64,000 bases of DNA from Methylobacterium mesophilicum. GTDB taxonomy: Bacteria > Pseudomonadota > Alphaproteobacteria > Rhizobiales > Beijerinckiaceae. The stretch is taken from the NCBI RefSeq assembly GCF_022179445.1, contig NZ_BPQU01000007.1:62001-126000 (forward strand), written 5' to 3'. The notes beneath the pieces are model-generated. The model ran no database searches. It worked only from the letters and a program-made list of their open reading frames with translations, and was not told the origin of the DNA. Below, in pieces: positions 8,527 through 17,300 of this stretch. Made by a program: the position numbers and the translations under genes. Numbering within the stretch: position 1 is the first letter of the stretch; the number at the start of each line of letters is the position of its first letter.

Positions 8527-10070
8527 ACCTCGACGGGATGCGGACCTACCGCACGGATGAGACCGTCGATGCGGTCATCGTCGGGACCGGGGCCGGCGGC
8601 GCGCCGCTCCTCGCCCGACTGGCTGCGGCTGGCCTCAAGGTCGTGGCCCTGGAGGCCGGACCCAACTTCACCCCCGAGCGCTTCGCCTTCGACGAGACGC
8701 TGGCGGACCAGATCTACTGGACCGAGGAGCGCCTCAGCGGCGGTTCCACGCCGGAGGCGTTCGGGGCCAACAACAGCGGCACCGGCGTGGGCGGCTCGAC
8801 GCTGCATTGGGGCGCCTTCGTGCCCCGGGCCGACGCCCGCGACCTCCGGCTTCACACCGAGAGCGGCGAGGGCGTCGACTGGCCGCTCGACTACGACGAG
8901 TTGGCGCCGTTCTACGAACGGGTCGAGCGTTTCATCGGCGTCTCGGGGCCGCAATCGTATCCCTGGGATCCCGAGCGCCGCTATCCCCTGCCACCGGTGC
9001 CGCGCAACGGCCCGGCGCAGATCATGGCCGGAGCCTGCGATACGCTGGGGATCCGCTGGGCCGACGCGCCCGCGGCGGTGGTCTCGCGCGACTTCGAATC
9101 CGAGGGCGGACCCCGGCGCAACGCCTGCATCAATTGCGGCTTCTGCCACCAGGGCTGCCGCAACGGCGCCAAGACCAGCATGGACGTCACCTACCTGCCC
9201 CTGGCCGTCACGCACGGGGCGGAGATCCGGGCGGGCGCCTTCGTGCACGGACTCGAGCGCGGCACCGACGGCCGGGTCACCGCAGTGGTCTACACACAGG
9301 ACGGTCAGGAACGGCGCCAACGCTGCGGGGCGGTATTCCTCTGTGCCGGCGCCGTCGAGACGCCGCGGCTCCTGCTGAATCTGGACCTGGCCAACTCCAG
9401 CGATCAGGTCGGCCGCAACTACATGGGCCACGTCGCCACCCAGGTCTGGGGCACCTTCGCCAACGAGGTGCGGATGAACCGCGGCTACCCCTCGTCGCTG
9501 ATCACGGAGGACTTCATCCGGGCCGGTGCCGACTTCGCCGGCGGCTACCTGATCCAGAGTCTCGGTGTGGTGCCGCTGACCTTCGGCAACGCGGTGGCGC
9601 GCGGCCGCGGATTGTGGGGCAAGCCGCTGCTCGATTACCTCGACCGCTACAACCACCTCGCCGGCATCGGCATCAACGGCGAGACGCTGCCCTGCGACGC
9701 GAACGTGCTGACCCTGTCCGATGAGACCGACGCGCGCGGGATGCGCAAGGCGCAGATCAGCTTCGGCTACAGTCGCAACGAGGAACGCCTCAACGCGCAC
9801 GCCACCAAGGTGATGCGCGACCTCTGGGAGGCGGCTGGGGCCGAGGACATCTGGGTGATGGAGCGCGTCGCCCACACGATCGGCACCTGCCGGATGGGGC
9901 GCGACGGGTCGAGCGCCGTGGTCGATCCGGTCGGTCGCAGCTTCGACATAGACAACCTGTGGATCTGCGACGGCTCGACCTTCCCGAGTTCCCTCGCCGC
10001 GAACCCGGCCCTGACCATCATGGCGCTGTCCCTGCGCACCGCGGAGGCGTTCCTGGCCGCCGGACGCTGA
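8523..10070 (+). CDS. GMC-family FAD oxidoreductase (gluconate 2-dehydrogenase alpha-like), 515 aa
   Basis: An N-terminal FAD-binding Rossmann motif ([18 protein letters not shown], residues about 14-31, followed by LEAGP) and the GMC C-terminal block (HTIGTCRMG, then [28 protein letters not shown]) are clear. These enzymes oxidise alcohol groups of sugars or other alcohols and pass electrons to FAD. Between them lies Cys202-x2-Cys205-x2-Cys208-x3-Cys212, a spacing like ferredoxin and similar to the Cys-rich loop of some GMC alcohol dehydrogenases. It suggests an Fe-S centre for electron transfer. The gene starts inside the stop of the hydrolase/subunit-3 fusion. No cytochrome subunit gene follows. 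The substrate is not identifiable. Confidence 0.9.
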   Translation: MNLDGMRTYRTDETVDAVIVGTGAGGAPLLARLAAAGLKVVALEAGPNFTPERFAFDETLADQIYWTEERLSGGSTPEAFGANNSGTGVGGSTLHWGAFVPRADARDLRLHTESGEGVDWPLDYDELAPFYERVERFIGVSGPQSYPWDPERRYPLPPVPRNGPAQIMAGACDTLGIRWADAPAAVVSRDFESEGGPRRNACINCGFCHQGCRNGAKTSMDVTYLPLAVTHGAEIRAGAFVHGLERGTDGRVTAVVYTQDGQERRQRCGAVFLCAGAVETPRLLLNLDLANSSDQVGRNYMGHVATQVWGTFANEVRMNRGYPSSLITEDFIRAGADFAGGYLIQSLGVVPLTFGNAVARGRGLWGKPLLDYLDRYNHLAGIGINGETLPCDANVLTLSDETDARGMRKAQISFGYSRNEERLNAHATKVMRDLWEAAGAEDIWVMERVAHTIGTCRMGRDGSSAVVDPVGRSFDIDNLWICDGSTFPSSLAANPALTIMALSLRTAEAFLAAGR

Positions 10071-10072
10071 GA

Positions 10073-10789
10073 TCAACCGGCCTCGCCGCGCAGCTCCGCC
10101 AGCCCGCGGCGCTGCCGGCCGTCGGCATCGAAGTTCGCCGGGTCGAGCCAGGCCGCGAAGCCGGCGTGGATACGCGGCCACTCGGCGTCGGTGATCGAGA
10201 ACCACGCCGTGTCGCGGGAGCGGCCCTTCACCACGACGGCGTTGCGGAAGATCCCCTCGAAGGTGAAGCCGAGGCGCAGCGCCGCCGCCCGGGACGGGGC
10301 GTTGAGGCTGTCGCATTTCCACTCGTAGCGGCGGTAGCCGAGTTCGTCGAAGGCCCGAGCCATCATGAGTGCCATCGCCTCGGTGGAGGCGGGCGAGCGC
10401 TGAAGGCTCGGGCCGAAATGCAGGTGGCCGACCTCGATGACGCCGTTGCCGGGGTCGATCCTCAGGTAGGAGGCGATCCCCAGCGGCGCCCCGGTCGCCC
10501 GGTCGAGGACGGCGTGGAACAGCGGGTCCTGGCTCTGCGCCTGGGCGTCGAGGCGGACGCGGTAGGCTGCCTCGCTGTCGGGCATCTCGTCGCCGAGATA
10601 GGTCCAGCCGCGCCGGTCCGGCGCCGCATCGTAGGCGGCAAACAGCCCCGCGGCATGCGCTTCGGCATCGAGCGGCACGACCCTGCAGGTGCGGCCCTCC
10701 ATGGGCGTCCGCGGCGGGCGCGGACGCGGGGTCCAGTCCGGCAGGGCCGGGCCGATCGGCTGGCCGAAGGCGTTGAGGCGGGCGCTCAC
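10073..10789 (-). CDS. GNAT N-acetyltransferase, RimJ/RimL type, 238 aa
   Basis: The start is the GTG at 10789-10787, whose bases overlap the TGA of the upstream paiB-like gene (GTGA). The product begins VSARLNAFGQPIGPALPDW and contains VVPLDAEAHAAGLFAAY, GIASYLRIDPGNGVIEVGHLHFGPSLQRSPASTEAM and AFDELGYRRYEWKCDSLNAPSRAAALRLGFTFEG. This is the pattern of the acetyltransferase_3 group that modifies ribosomal proteins, amino acids or small molecules. Its stop lies 2 bp from that of the convergent GMC gene, so no terminator fits between. Linkage to PaiB and a MocR regulator suggests control by B6 or amine-related signals, which is inference. Confidence 0.85.
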   Translation of the reverse strand: MSARLNAFGQPIGPALPDWTPRPRPPRTPMEGRTCRVVPLDAEAHAAGLFAAYDAAPDRRGWTYLGDEMPDSEAAYRVRLDAQAQSQDPLFHAVLDRATGAPLGIASYLRIDPGNGVIEVGHLHFGPSLQRSPASTEAMALMMARAFDELGYRRYEWKCDSLNAPSRAAALRLGFTFEGIFRNAVVVKGRSRDTAWFSITDAEWPRIHAGFAAWLDPANFDADGRQRRGLAELRGEAG

Positions 10790-11412
10790 GATCCGCTCCG
10801 CTCGGCGACCATGTCGGCCAGGACGGTTTCGCCATCCGCGCGCATCCCGGCGATCACCCCGGCCCGATCGGCCTCCGGTCTGTTCTGGCTCATCTTCCAC
10901 TTCCCCTCGATGCGGGCGATCGGGATCTCGATGCCGACGATGGCCCTCATCTGGGCCGCCACGAAGGACGCGGGCGCGTCGTCCACCGCCCAGGACGCGG
11001 CGCGCGGCGCCTCGCGCAGGGCGGTGAGGTCGGCGATCTGGCGCCGGAGCCAGTCCGCGTCCTCGATCACCCGTGGCCGGCCCCAGACGTGGACCGTGGC
11101 GTAGTTCCAGGTCAGCACCACCCGCCCGTGCTCCTGCTTGCTCGCGTACCAGCCCGGGGTGACGTAGCCCTGTGGTCCCTGGAACACGACGAGGCAGTCC
11201 TCGGTCTCGGCGAGCGCCTGCGCTTGCGGGTTGGCGCGGGCGAGATGGGCGCGCAGGGTGCCGTGCGTGCCCGCTTCGTCCAGCAGGAACGGGATCGGGT
11301 TGGCGATCAGGCCGCCCGCGCCGCCGGCGACCAGCAGGCCGAGCGGATAGGTCCGGATCAGCCCGTGCTGCGCCGCGTGCGTGTCATCGCGGAAGTGTGG
11401 CGGCTGGTACAT
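10786..11412 (-). CDS. PaiB-like FMN-binding protein, 208 aa
   Basis: The product starts MYQPPHFRDDTHAAQHGLIRTYPLG and contains the family-typical PNPIPF-like stretch ANPIPFLLDE, HLARANPQ, VVFQGPQGYVTPGWY, VVLTWNYATVHVWG and GKWKMSQNR. PaiB-type proteins are annotated as negative regulators of sporulation/protease genes in Bacillus, but their split-barrel fold binds FMN and the role in Proteobacteria is unclear. The gene overlaps the downstream GNAT gene and is divergent from the MocR regulator, 93 bp away. That is a recurrent neighbourhood for MocR regulators, so it is probably their target. Confidence 0.9.
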   Translation of the reverse strand: MYQPPHFRDDTHAAQHGLIRTYPLGLLVAGGAGGLIANPIPFLLDEAGTHGTLRAHLARANPQAQALAETEDCLVVFQGPQGYVTPGWYASKQEHGRVVLTWNYATVHVWGRPRVIEDADWLRRQIADLTALREAPRAASWAVDDAPASFVAAQMRAIVGIEIPIARIEGKWKMSQNRPEADRAGVIAGMRADGETVLADMVAERSGS

Positions 11413-11453
11413 CGAGCCAAGTCCTTGTTGCGGGATCCTGCTTGACCGTACGG

Positions 11454-11495
11454 CGGACCAGGCGAAAGGTCCGGTTTTCGAAATCCGACTGGACC
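11454..11495. promoter_or_regulatory. Candidate MocR operator with three GGACC half-sites
   Basis: In the 93-bp divergent region, CGGACC (11454-11459) faces GGTCCG (11468-11473) as a perfect 6-bp inverted repeat. A third copy, TGGACC, lies at 11490-11495. Arrays of direct and inverted short repeats are typical for MocR/PdxR-type dimers. The position between paiB and the regulator gene supports control of both, including autoregulation. This is inferred from the pattern only. Confidence 0.45.
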
Positions 11496-11505
11496 ACTTG
11501 CCGCC

Positions 11506-12987
11506 ATGGCCCGAGGCCCGCTGCCGCTGCCCGTCAGCCTCGATCCGGTGTCGCCGACGCCCTTGCACGTCCAACTCCGCGAAGGCTTGCGCGGGGCGAT
11601 CCTCGACCGCCGCCTCCCGCGTGGAACGCGGCTGCCGGCGTCCCGCATGCTGGCGGCCGATCTCGGCTGCGCCCGCGGCACCGTGGTCCTCGCCCTGGAG
11701 CAGCTGATCGCCGAGGGTTACCTCACGGCGCGGACCGGATCGGCCACCCGGGTCGCCGCGACCCTGCCGGACGACACCCTTCCCCGGCCGGATGGGGCGG
11801 CACGGCCGGCGCTTGCGGCGGCTCCGAACCTGTCGCGCCGGGGTGCCCGCCTGATCGCGGCGCCGGCCCGGCGGTTCATGGCCGGCCCCGGCGTGCCCGA
11901 CGCCTTCGCGCTGGGCCGGCCCGCGCTGGACGCGTTCCCGTACGCGGTCTGGGCGCGGTTGCTCCAGGCCGAGTGGCGTCACGGACCGGCCGAGCGGACC
12001 GATCCCCGCGGCTCGCCGGCACTCCGGGCTTCCATCGCGGCCTATTTGGCGCAGGCGCGGGGCGTGGCCTGCGAGGCCGACGACGTGATCGTCACGGCGG
12101 GCATCCGCCAGAGCCTGCGCCTGCTGGCCGATTTGCTGCTCGATCCCGGGGAGCGGGCCCTGGTGGAAGAGCCGGGCTTCCCCGGTATCGCCCTGGCCCT
12201 CGCGAGCGGTGGCCTGATCCCGGTGCCGGTCTCGGTCGGACCGGGCGGGCTATCGGTGAGCGCCGCCGGGCCGCGCCTGCAGGGTGCGCGCCTCGCCGTG
12301 GTGACGCCGGCGCAGCATTATCCGCTGGGCCACGCCATGAGCCTGGAGAACCGCCTCGACCTCCTGGCCTGGGCGGAATCCGTATCGGGCTGGATCGTCG
12401 AGGACGATTACGACGGGGCCTACCGGTATGCGGGGCGGCCGCTGGCCCCGCTGCGGGCGCTCGATCGCGGCGGACGGGTGATCTACGTCGGCAGCTTCTC
12501 CAAGCTGCTGCTCCCCGCGCTTGGCCTCAGTTACCTGGTCCTGCCGCGGGGCCTCGTGGCGCCGGTGCATCAGGCCCTCGCCGAGACCGGCCCGGCACCC
12601 CCGGGCATCGGCCAATGGGCGCTGGCCCGCTTCATCGAGGAGGGGCATCTCGCCGGCCACCTGCGGCGGACCCGGCGGCTCTACGCCCTGCGCCAGGAAG
12701 CCCTGGTCGAGGCGGCCCACCGCCATGCCGCCGATGTGGTCGCGGTCGCCGCCATGGAGGGCGGGATGCACCTCATCGCGCGCTCCGGTCCGGCCTGGCC
12801 GGCCGCGCTCGGCGATGCCGAGGCCGTCGCGCGGCTCGACCGAGCCGGGATCTCCGCGGTCGCGCTCTCGGCCTACCATGTCGGTCCCCCGGAGCCGGGG
12901 CTGTTGCTCGGCTACGCGGCCGTGCCCGAGCGGGTGATCGAGCCGGCGGTTCGGCGCATGGCCGAGACCCTGCGGGCGGCCGGGTGA
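11506..12987 (+). CDS. MocR/PdxR-type regulator (GntR winged helix + aminotransferase fold), 493 aa
   Basis: Residues about 15-85 form a GntR-type winged helix (LHVQLREGLRGAILDRRLPRGTRLPASRMLAADLGCARGTVVLALEQLIAEGYL). The rest is a fold-type I aminotransferase: PRGSPALRASIAAYLAQARGV, TAGIRQSLRLLADLLLDPGE, VTPAQHYPLGHAMS, WIVEDDYDGAYRY and the PLP-lysine motif YVGSFSKLLLPALG. Such proteins are transcription factors that sense PLP or PLP adducts and control vitamin B6, GABA or taurine genes. Here it is transcribed away from the paiB-GNAT pair, which is the likely target. Length and domain order match the family. Confidence 0.92.
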   Translation: MARGPLPLPVSLDPVSPTPLHVQLREGLRGAILDRRLPRGTRLPASRMLAADLGCARGTVVLALEQLIAEGYLTARTGSATRVAATLPDDTLPRPDGAARPALAAAPNLSRRGARLIAAPARRFMAGPGVPDAFALGRPALDAFPYAVWARLLQAEWRHGPAERTDPRGSPALRASIAAYLAQARGVACEADDVIVTAGIRQSLRLLADLLLDPGERALVEEPGFPGIALALASGGLIPVPVSVGPGGLSVSAAGPRLQGARLAVVTPAQHYPLGHAMSLENRLDLLAWAESVSGWIVEDDYDGAYRYAGRPLAPLRALDRGGRVIYVGSFSKLLLPALGLSYLVLPRGLVAPVHQALAETGPAPPGIGQWALARFIEEGHLAGHLRRTRRLYALRQEALVEAAHRHAADVVAVAAMEGGMHLIARSGPAWPAALGDAEAVARLDRAGISAVALSAYHVGPPEPGLLLGYAAVPERVIEPAVRRMAETLRAAG

Positions 12988-13080
12988 GAGCCGTTCGGTC
13001 GTATACCCACAGTCGAACGGGGGTTCCGAACGCCGAAAATCCCAATCTGTCCCTCGTCCTGAGGCGTGAGCGACGCGTGC

Positions 13081-13131
13081 CTCGAAGGAGGCCTCCAGGA
13101 ATCGCGCGGCTGGCTGGAGGGCTCCTTCGAG
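13081..13131. repeat. Palindromic intergenic repeat, copy 1 of 3
   Basis: The arms at 13081-13096 and 13116-13131 pair as a 16-bp stem with one mismatch (core CTCGAAGGAG / CTCCTTCGAG). Weaker outer complementarity extends the element to roughly 13050-13170. The loop contains ATCGCGCGGCTGG, also found in the copy near 57.74 kb. It lies between the convergent MocR gene and the leftward zinc-ribbon gene, so it may fold in both transcripts. Confidence 0.75.
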
Positions 13132-13222
13132 GCCTCCGCTGCGCTCCGTCGCCTCGGAATGAGGGCGAGGATGGGATGGACCGATCGAGCGGCGGGGGCG
13201 GGCCTTACAGAAGTCCTGGTGG

Positions 13223-13852
13223 TCATTCACCGCGCGGCGTCAGCGTCACGGTAACGGGGCCGCGGCCCGCGCGCAGTTCCAGGTTCCGGAGGGTCTTGGG
13301 CCGCACGGTCGCGCCGCTCGACGGGCTGACGCGCTGCACCCGCTCGCCGTCGATGCGCAGGCTGACCACGCCCTCCGCGGTGATCCGCAGCGACGCGACG
13401 TTCCGGAAGGATTTCAGCGGCACCGGAGTCCAGGCCGCCCCGACCTCGATCCGTATTGGTGCCGGGACGACGTCGCGGCGCGCCAAGGCGAGGGCCGCGA
13501 GACCGATGATCGCCGCGAGCGCCAGGACGGCCTGACGGACGCGGGCGAGTCTCCCGGGCCGACGCGGGGCCCGGCGTACCGTCCAGACCGGTTTCGGGGG
13601 CGCCGGGGCCGGCTTGGCCGGCGGTTGAGGCGGTCCCTCCTGCGGCGGCGCAGGTTCCGGGGCGATGTCGGCCGGCGGCGCCTTAAGCGCCTCTGGTGGC
13701 GGTGGCGGTGGCGGTGGCGACGGGGGAATCGGCGATTGGGCCTTCGGGCGTCGCTGCTCGGCGCCGCAGAACGGGCAGAACCGCACCGGAACGTGGAGGC
13801 CGCGGTCGCAAGCGGAGCAGCGCGAGGGCGCGGTCGGAATGTCGGCGGTCAC
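13223..13852 (-). CDS. Zinc-ribbon, proline-rich, single-helix membrane protein, 209 aa
   Basis: I chose the GTG start at 13852, 14 bp after the stop of the upstream gene. The product opens with a CxxC...CxxC zinc ribbon (CSACDRGLHVPVRFCPFCGAEQ). A long proline/alanine-rich linker follows, including a run of eight prolines, then a basic stretch and one hydrophobic helix (AVLALAAIIGLAALALA). The C-terminal 75 residues are beta-rich (IRIEVGAAWTPVPLKSFRNVASLRI). This suggests a cytoplasmic ribbon tethered to the inner membrane with a small periplasmic or secreted domain. No family was recognised and the function is unknown. Confidence 0.75.
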   Translation of the reverse strand: MTADIPTAPSRCSACDRGLHVPVRFCPFCGAEQRRPKAQSPIPPSPPPPPPPPEALKAPPADIAPEPAPPQEGPPQPPAKPAPAPPKPVWTVRRAPRRPGRLARVRQAVLALAAIIGLAALALARRDVVPAPIRIEVGAAWTPVPLKSFRNVASLRITAEGVVSLRIDGERVQRVSPSSGATVRPKTLRNLELRAGRGPVTVTLTPRGE

Positions 13853-13866
13853 GGCGGAGCCGCGGG

Positions 13867-15114
13867 TCAGTGCGCGAGCGCGCCGGTTTCCATGAACCGG
13901 GCCAGGCGCTCCACCAGCGGCGCCACCATCACCCGGTCGATCTGCGGCAGGAGTCCGTGGCGCGCGAGCGCGACATTCGCCTCGGCCTGCGCGCGCGCCC
14001 GGCGATGCCAGGCGGCGCGGTCGCGCCTGCACGCGTCCCAGGCCGTCGTGATTGACCGGAAGACCTGCGGCAGACGCTCGATCGGGTCGGCGATCACATC
14101 GTAATGGTGGTCGATCAGGCCGCCGAAGCTGTGGAAGCCGAGCTCCGACAGGAGGGCGACGGCCCGCGGCGCGCCCACCGTCACGAACGGCACGCCCATG
14201 GCGGCGGCCTTCAACGATTTCTCCGTGATGCGCTCGACGCCCAATTCGAAGAAATCCGTCTCGGAGATGATTGTGAGGTCGCTGGCGGCGTAGGCCCGGG
14301 TATCCAGGGTGAGGACCATGTCGCCACCGGGGGCCGGAGTATCGATCCGCCTGGCCTGCCGGGGAATCCAGCTGCCGACATCGGCCAGCAGCGGTCCGAA
14401 GGCCACCGCGATCTCCGGCGGCGCGTGAAAGACGTCGATGCCGCCCGCCTTCGGGTTGTCGGCGCCGATCCCGTGGAACGAGATCAGGCCGTCGCGGTCC
14501 AGGCCGTTGAGCTGGAACCAGCGGTAGAGCAGCACCCGGTGCCAGCGCAGGGCCGCGTTCTGGCAGAGGAACCGGGCGGCGCCGGTGTCCCGGGCGAGCG
14601 GCGCGTAGCCGACCCGGTCGAGGGGGTGTTGCGGGAAGAGGCGCGGGCCGGCCTCGGCATCGAGCCAGAGCGCGACCTGGAGCGGGAAGAACTCGAAGGT
14701 CCAGAACCGCAGGCCCTCGCCGTAGAGCCGCTCGTAATCCAACCGCAGCAGCCGGTTCTGGGTCACCAGGACGACCCGCTCCCGGGGAATTCCGAGGCCT
14801 TCGAGGTTGCGGTGGAGCGCCTCGAAGGTGGGAGCGTGCAGGCCCGGCCCCTCGTTCGACAGGTCGAGGAGCAGGGCCGCTCGGCCCGACCGCAGGTTCT
14901 CGGCGTCGCCGGGCTCCAGCAGATCGAGCCGCCCGTTCAGGTCCGGGAAGCCGAGGCGGACGAAGTCGAGCACCGGCAGGCAGAGCACGTGGTTGGCCGC
15001 GCCCGGATGGGCGGTGACGCTGATCCGCTTCCCCAGCCAGCCCAAAGCCGCCGGCAGGAAATGGCCGGCCTCCCCGCGGGGGACCAGGACGATCTCGGAG
15101 GCGGATGGGCTCAT
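13867..15114 (-). CDS. Uncharacterised protein with glycosyltransferase-like C-terminal motif, 415 aa
   Basis: The N-terminal half has HFLPAALGWLGKRISVTAHPGAANHVLCLPV and a Rossmann-like VVLVTQN stretch. The middle contains ISFHGIGADNPKAGG and SDLTIISETDFFELG. The C-terminal piece ITEKSLKAAAMGVPFVTVGAPRAVALLSELGFHSFGGLIDHHYD resembles a motif (SEKTWKP...GxPFI..G....L..LGFxTF....DxxYD) seen in glycosyltransferase-like proteins of surface-polysaccharide loci and marine phages. I recall that motif but cannot verify it. No signal peptide is visible. It is translated just ahead of the zinc-ribbon membrane protein (14-bp gap), so the two may act together on the cell surface. Confidence 0.75.
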   Translation of the reverse strand: MSPSASEIVLVPRGEAGHFLPAALGWLGKRISVTAHPGAANHVLCLPVLDFVRLGFPDLNGRLDLLEPGDAENLRSGRAALLLDLSNEGPGLHAPTFEALHRNLEGLGIPRERVVLVTQNRLLRLDYERLYGEGLRFWTFEFFPLQVALWLDAEAGPRLFPQHPLDRVGYAPLARDTGAARFLCQNAALRWHRVLLYRWFQLNGLDRDGLISFHGIGADNPKAGGIDVFHAPPEIAVAFGPLLADVGSWIPRQARRIDTPAPGGDMVLTLDTRAYAASDLTIISETDFFELGVERITEKSLKAAAMGVPFVTVGAPRAVALLSELGFHSFGGLIDHHYDVIADPIERLPQVFRSITTAWDACRRDRAAWHRRARAQAEANVALARHGLLPQIDRVMVAPLVERLARFMETGALAH

Positions 15115-15210
15115 CGCGATTCTCGGGCGGCCGGTCGCACGGTGATCCGCCGCCTGAAAGCCGCGCGATGCCGGATAAAGGCTTCGCGCGGATGCGTCGA
15201 TCCCCGGGAC

Positions 15211-16248
15211 TCAGGCCGGGACCAGCTCGGCCGCGCGCACGGGCGTCGGTCCCGCCCGGTAGGCCGCCGAGGCCTCCTCAGTCCGCCAGCAGGCGACCTT
15301 GTGACCGGGGGCGATCTCGGTCACCGGCGGCATCTCCCGGCGGCACTGCTCCTCGGCGAGGAAGCAGCGTGGCGCGAACGGGCAGCCCGGCGGCCGGTTG
15401 GCGAGGTCCGGCGGGCTCCCCGGGATGGTCTGGAGCCGGGAGCCCTTCGCCAGAGCCCCCTCCGCCCGGCTGCGCAGCAGGCCGATCGTGTAGGGGTGGT
15501 GCGGATCGAGCACGACCTGATGCGCGGTCCCGGTCTCGACGATCTTGCCCGCGTACATCACGGCGATCCGGTCGGCGACCTCGACGGCCGCGCCGAGATC
15601 GTGGGTCACGATGATGATCGACAGGCCGAGGTCGCGCTGCAATTCGCGCAGGAGCAGCAGGACCTGGATCTGCACGGTGGCGTCGAGGGCGGTGGTCGGC
15701 TCGTCGGCCAGCAGCACCTGCGGCCGGCAGGCGAGCGCGAGCGCGATCATGGCGCGCTGGCGCATGCCGCCCGACATCTCGTGCGGGTAGTTGTCCAGCC
15801 GCCGCTCCGGACTCGGGATCCGCACGCGCTCGAACAGGGCGAGCGCGCGCTTGCGGGCGTCCTCCTTCGAGATCGTCTCGTGCCGCCGGATCGCCTCGGT
15901 GATCTGCCGGCCGACCGTGTAGACCGGGTCGAAGGCGAGCAGCGGCTCCTGGAAGATCATCGAGACGTCGCCGCCGCGGAAGTCGGCGAGCTGGCGCTTG
16001 CTCAGCGCCTGCACGTCCCGGCCGGCCGCCAGGATCCTGCCCTCGATCCGGCTGCGCCCCTCGTGAAACAGGCGCAGGATCGCCCGCAGGGTGACGCTCT
16101 TGCCCGAGCCCGACTCGCCGATCAGGGCCATCGCCTGACCGCGCTCCACGGTGAGGTCGACGCCGTCCACGACCTGCACCTTGCCGAAGGCAACGCGCAG
16201 GTTCTCGAGGGTGACGGCGGGTTCGGGGTTCGACATCGGGGCGCTCAT
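15211..16248 (-). CDS. Peptide-type ABC importer ATPase, DppD/OppD-like, 345 aa
   Basis: The nucleotide-binding domain shows Walker A GESGSGKS (residues about 46-53), the Q-loop FQEPLLAFDP, signature MSGGMRQR, Walker B VLLADEPTTALD and the H-loop IIIVTHD. The C-terminal oligopeptide/dipeptide extension contains CPFAPRCFLAEEQC, where in relatives these cysteines bind an Fe-S cluster. The ATG overlaps the stop of the DppF-like gene (bases 16245-16248). It is the last gene of a five-gene transporter set that runs leftward with the ureide/oxalurate genes. The protein works on the cytoplasmic side of the permeases. Confidence 0.92.
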   Translation of the reverse strand: MSAPMSNPEPAVTLENLRVAFGKVQVVDGVDLTVERGQAMALIGESGSGKSVTLRAILRLFHEGRSRIEGRILAAGRDVQALSKRQLADFRGGDVSMIFQEPLLAFDPVYTVGRQITEAIRRHETISKEDARKRALALFERVRIPSPERRLDNYPHEMSGGMRQRAMIALALACRPQVLLADEPTTALDATVQIQVLLLLRELQRDLGLSIIIVTHDLGAAVEVADRIAVMYAGKIVETGTAHQVVLDPHHPYTIGLLRSRAEGALAKGSRLQTIPGSPPDLANRPPGCPFAPRCFLAEEQCRREMPPVTEIAPGHKVACWRTEEASAAYRAGPTPVRAAELVPA

Positions 16249-17300
16249 GCCGCGAGCGCCCGGGCCGGGGCGGCGGAATGGCCGGAGCCGGGCTGGCGGG
16301 CGAGGCACGAGACCCGGTGCAGCGGACCGACCGGGTCGAGGGGCGGTTCTTTTTCGCTGCAGATCGGCTCGGCGAGGCTGCAGCGGGGGTGGAACCGGCA
16401 GCCGGGCGGCGGATCGATCGGGTTCGGCGGATCGCCCTGCAGGAGCGCCGTCTGCGTGCGGTTGTCCGGGTCCAGCGACGGCATCGAAGCCAGCAGCGCC
16501 TCGGTGTAGGGGTGGGCCGGGGCGTCCAGCACCGTGTCGGACGGGCCGATCTCGGAGACCCGGCCGAGATACATCACCATCACCCGGTCGGAGATGAAGC
16601 GCACGACGTTGAGGTCGTGGCTGATGAAGATGTAGGTCAGGCCGAACTCGGACTTCAGGTCGAGGAGGAGGTTCAGCACCTGCGCCTCCACGGACTTGTC
16701 CAGCGCCGAGACCGCCTCGTCGAGCAGCACCAGCCGCGGCTCCAGGGCGAGCGAGCGGGCGATGTTGACCCGCTGCCGCTGGCCGCCGGAGATCTCGTGC
16801 GGGTACCGGCCGGCGAAGCGCTTGGGCTCCAGGCCGACCCGGCCCAGCAGGGCCCGGGCGCGCTCCACCGCCTCGCGGCCGGGAACGCCGTTGACCTTCG
16901 GGCCGAAGGCGATCGACTGCTCGACCGTCATGCGCGGGTTGAGCGAGGCGTAGCTGTCCTGGAACACCATCTGGACCTGGCGGCGGTAGGACCGCCACGG
17001 CATCACCCGCTCACCCACGGCTTGCCCGTCGTAAAGCAGGGAGCCGGAATCGCGCTCGATCAAGCCCATTAGCAGCTTGGCGGTGGTGGACTTGCCGCAG
17101 CCGGACTCGCCGACGATGCCCAGGGTCTCGCCCTTCAGCACGTCGAAATCGACGCCATCGACGGCGCGCACCACCTGCTTCTTGCCCCCGGCCTTGCGGA
17201 CCGGGAAGTGCTTGTACAGGCCCGAAACCGACAGGAGCGGCTGGGCGGGTCCGCCGCGGTCGCGGGCGAACGGATCGGGGGCGTCCGGGATGACGCTCAC
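16245..17300 (-). CDS. Peptide-type ABC importer ATPase, DppF/OppF-like, 351 aa
   Basis: The GTG start at 17300-17298 overlaps the TGA of the permease gene by four bases. The domain order is Walker [27 protein letters not shown] (Q-loop in OppF form), signature ISGGQRQR, Walker [13 protein letters not shown] and IFISHD, then the C-terminal extension with [14 protein letters not shown]. It pairs with the DppD-like subunit to power import. Walker B reads DEAVSALD rather than the usual DEPVSALD, a harmless-looking change. The leading 16 residues before [11 protein letters not shown] are variable. Confidence 0.92.
   Translation of the reverse strand: MSVIPDAPDPFARDRGGPAQPLLSVSGLYKHFPVRKAGGKKQVVRAVDGVDFDVLKGETLGIVGESGCGKSTTAKLLMGLIERDSGSLLYDGQAVGERVMPWRSYRRQVQMVFQDSYASLNPRMTVEQSIAFGPKVNGVPGREAVERARALLGRVGLEPKRFAGRYPHEISGGQRQRVNIARSLALEPRLVLLDEAVSALDKSVEAQVLNLLLDLKSEFGLTYIFISHDLNVVRFISDRVMVMYLGRVSEIGPSDTVLDAPAHPYTEALLASMPSLDPDNRTQTALLQGDPPNPIDPPPGCRFHPRCSLAEPICSEKEPPLDPVGPLHRVSCLARQPGSGHSAAPARALAA

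Noticed and set aside
7983..10835. Antisense open frame of about 950 codons on the minus strand
   Set aside because: It lies opposite the hydrolase fusion and GMC genes, has no domain-like sequence and is Arg/Pro/Gly-rich. It is a typical artefact of GC-rich third codon positions.
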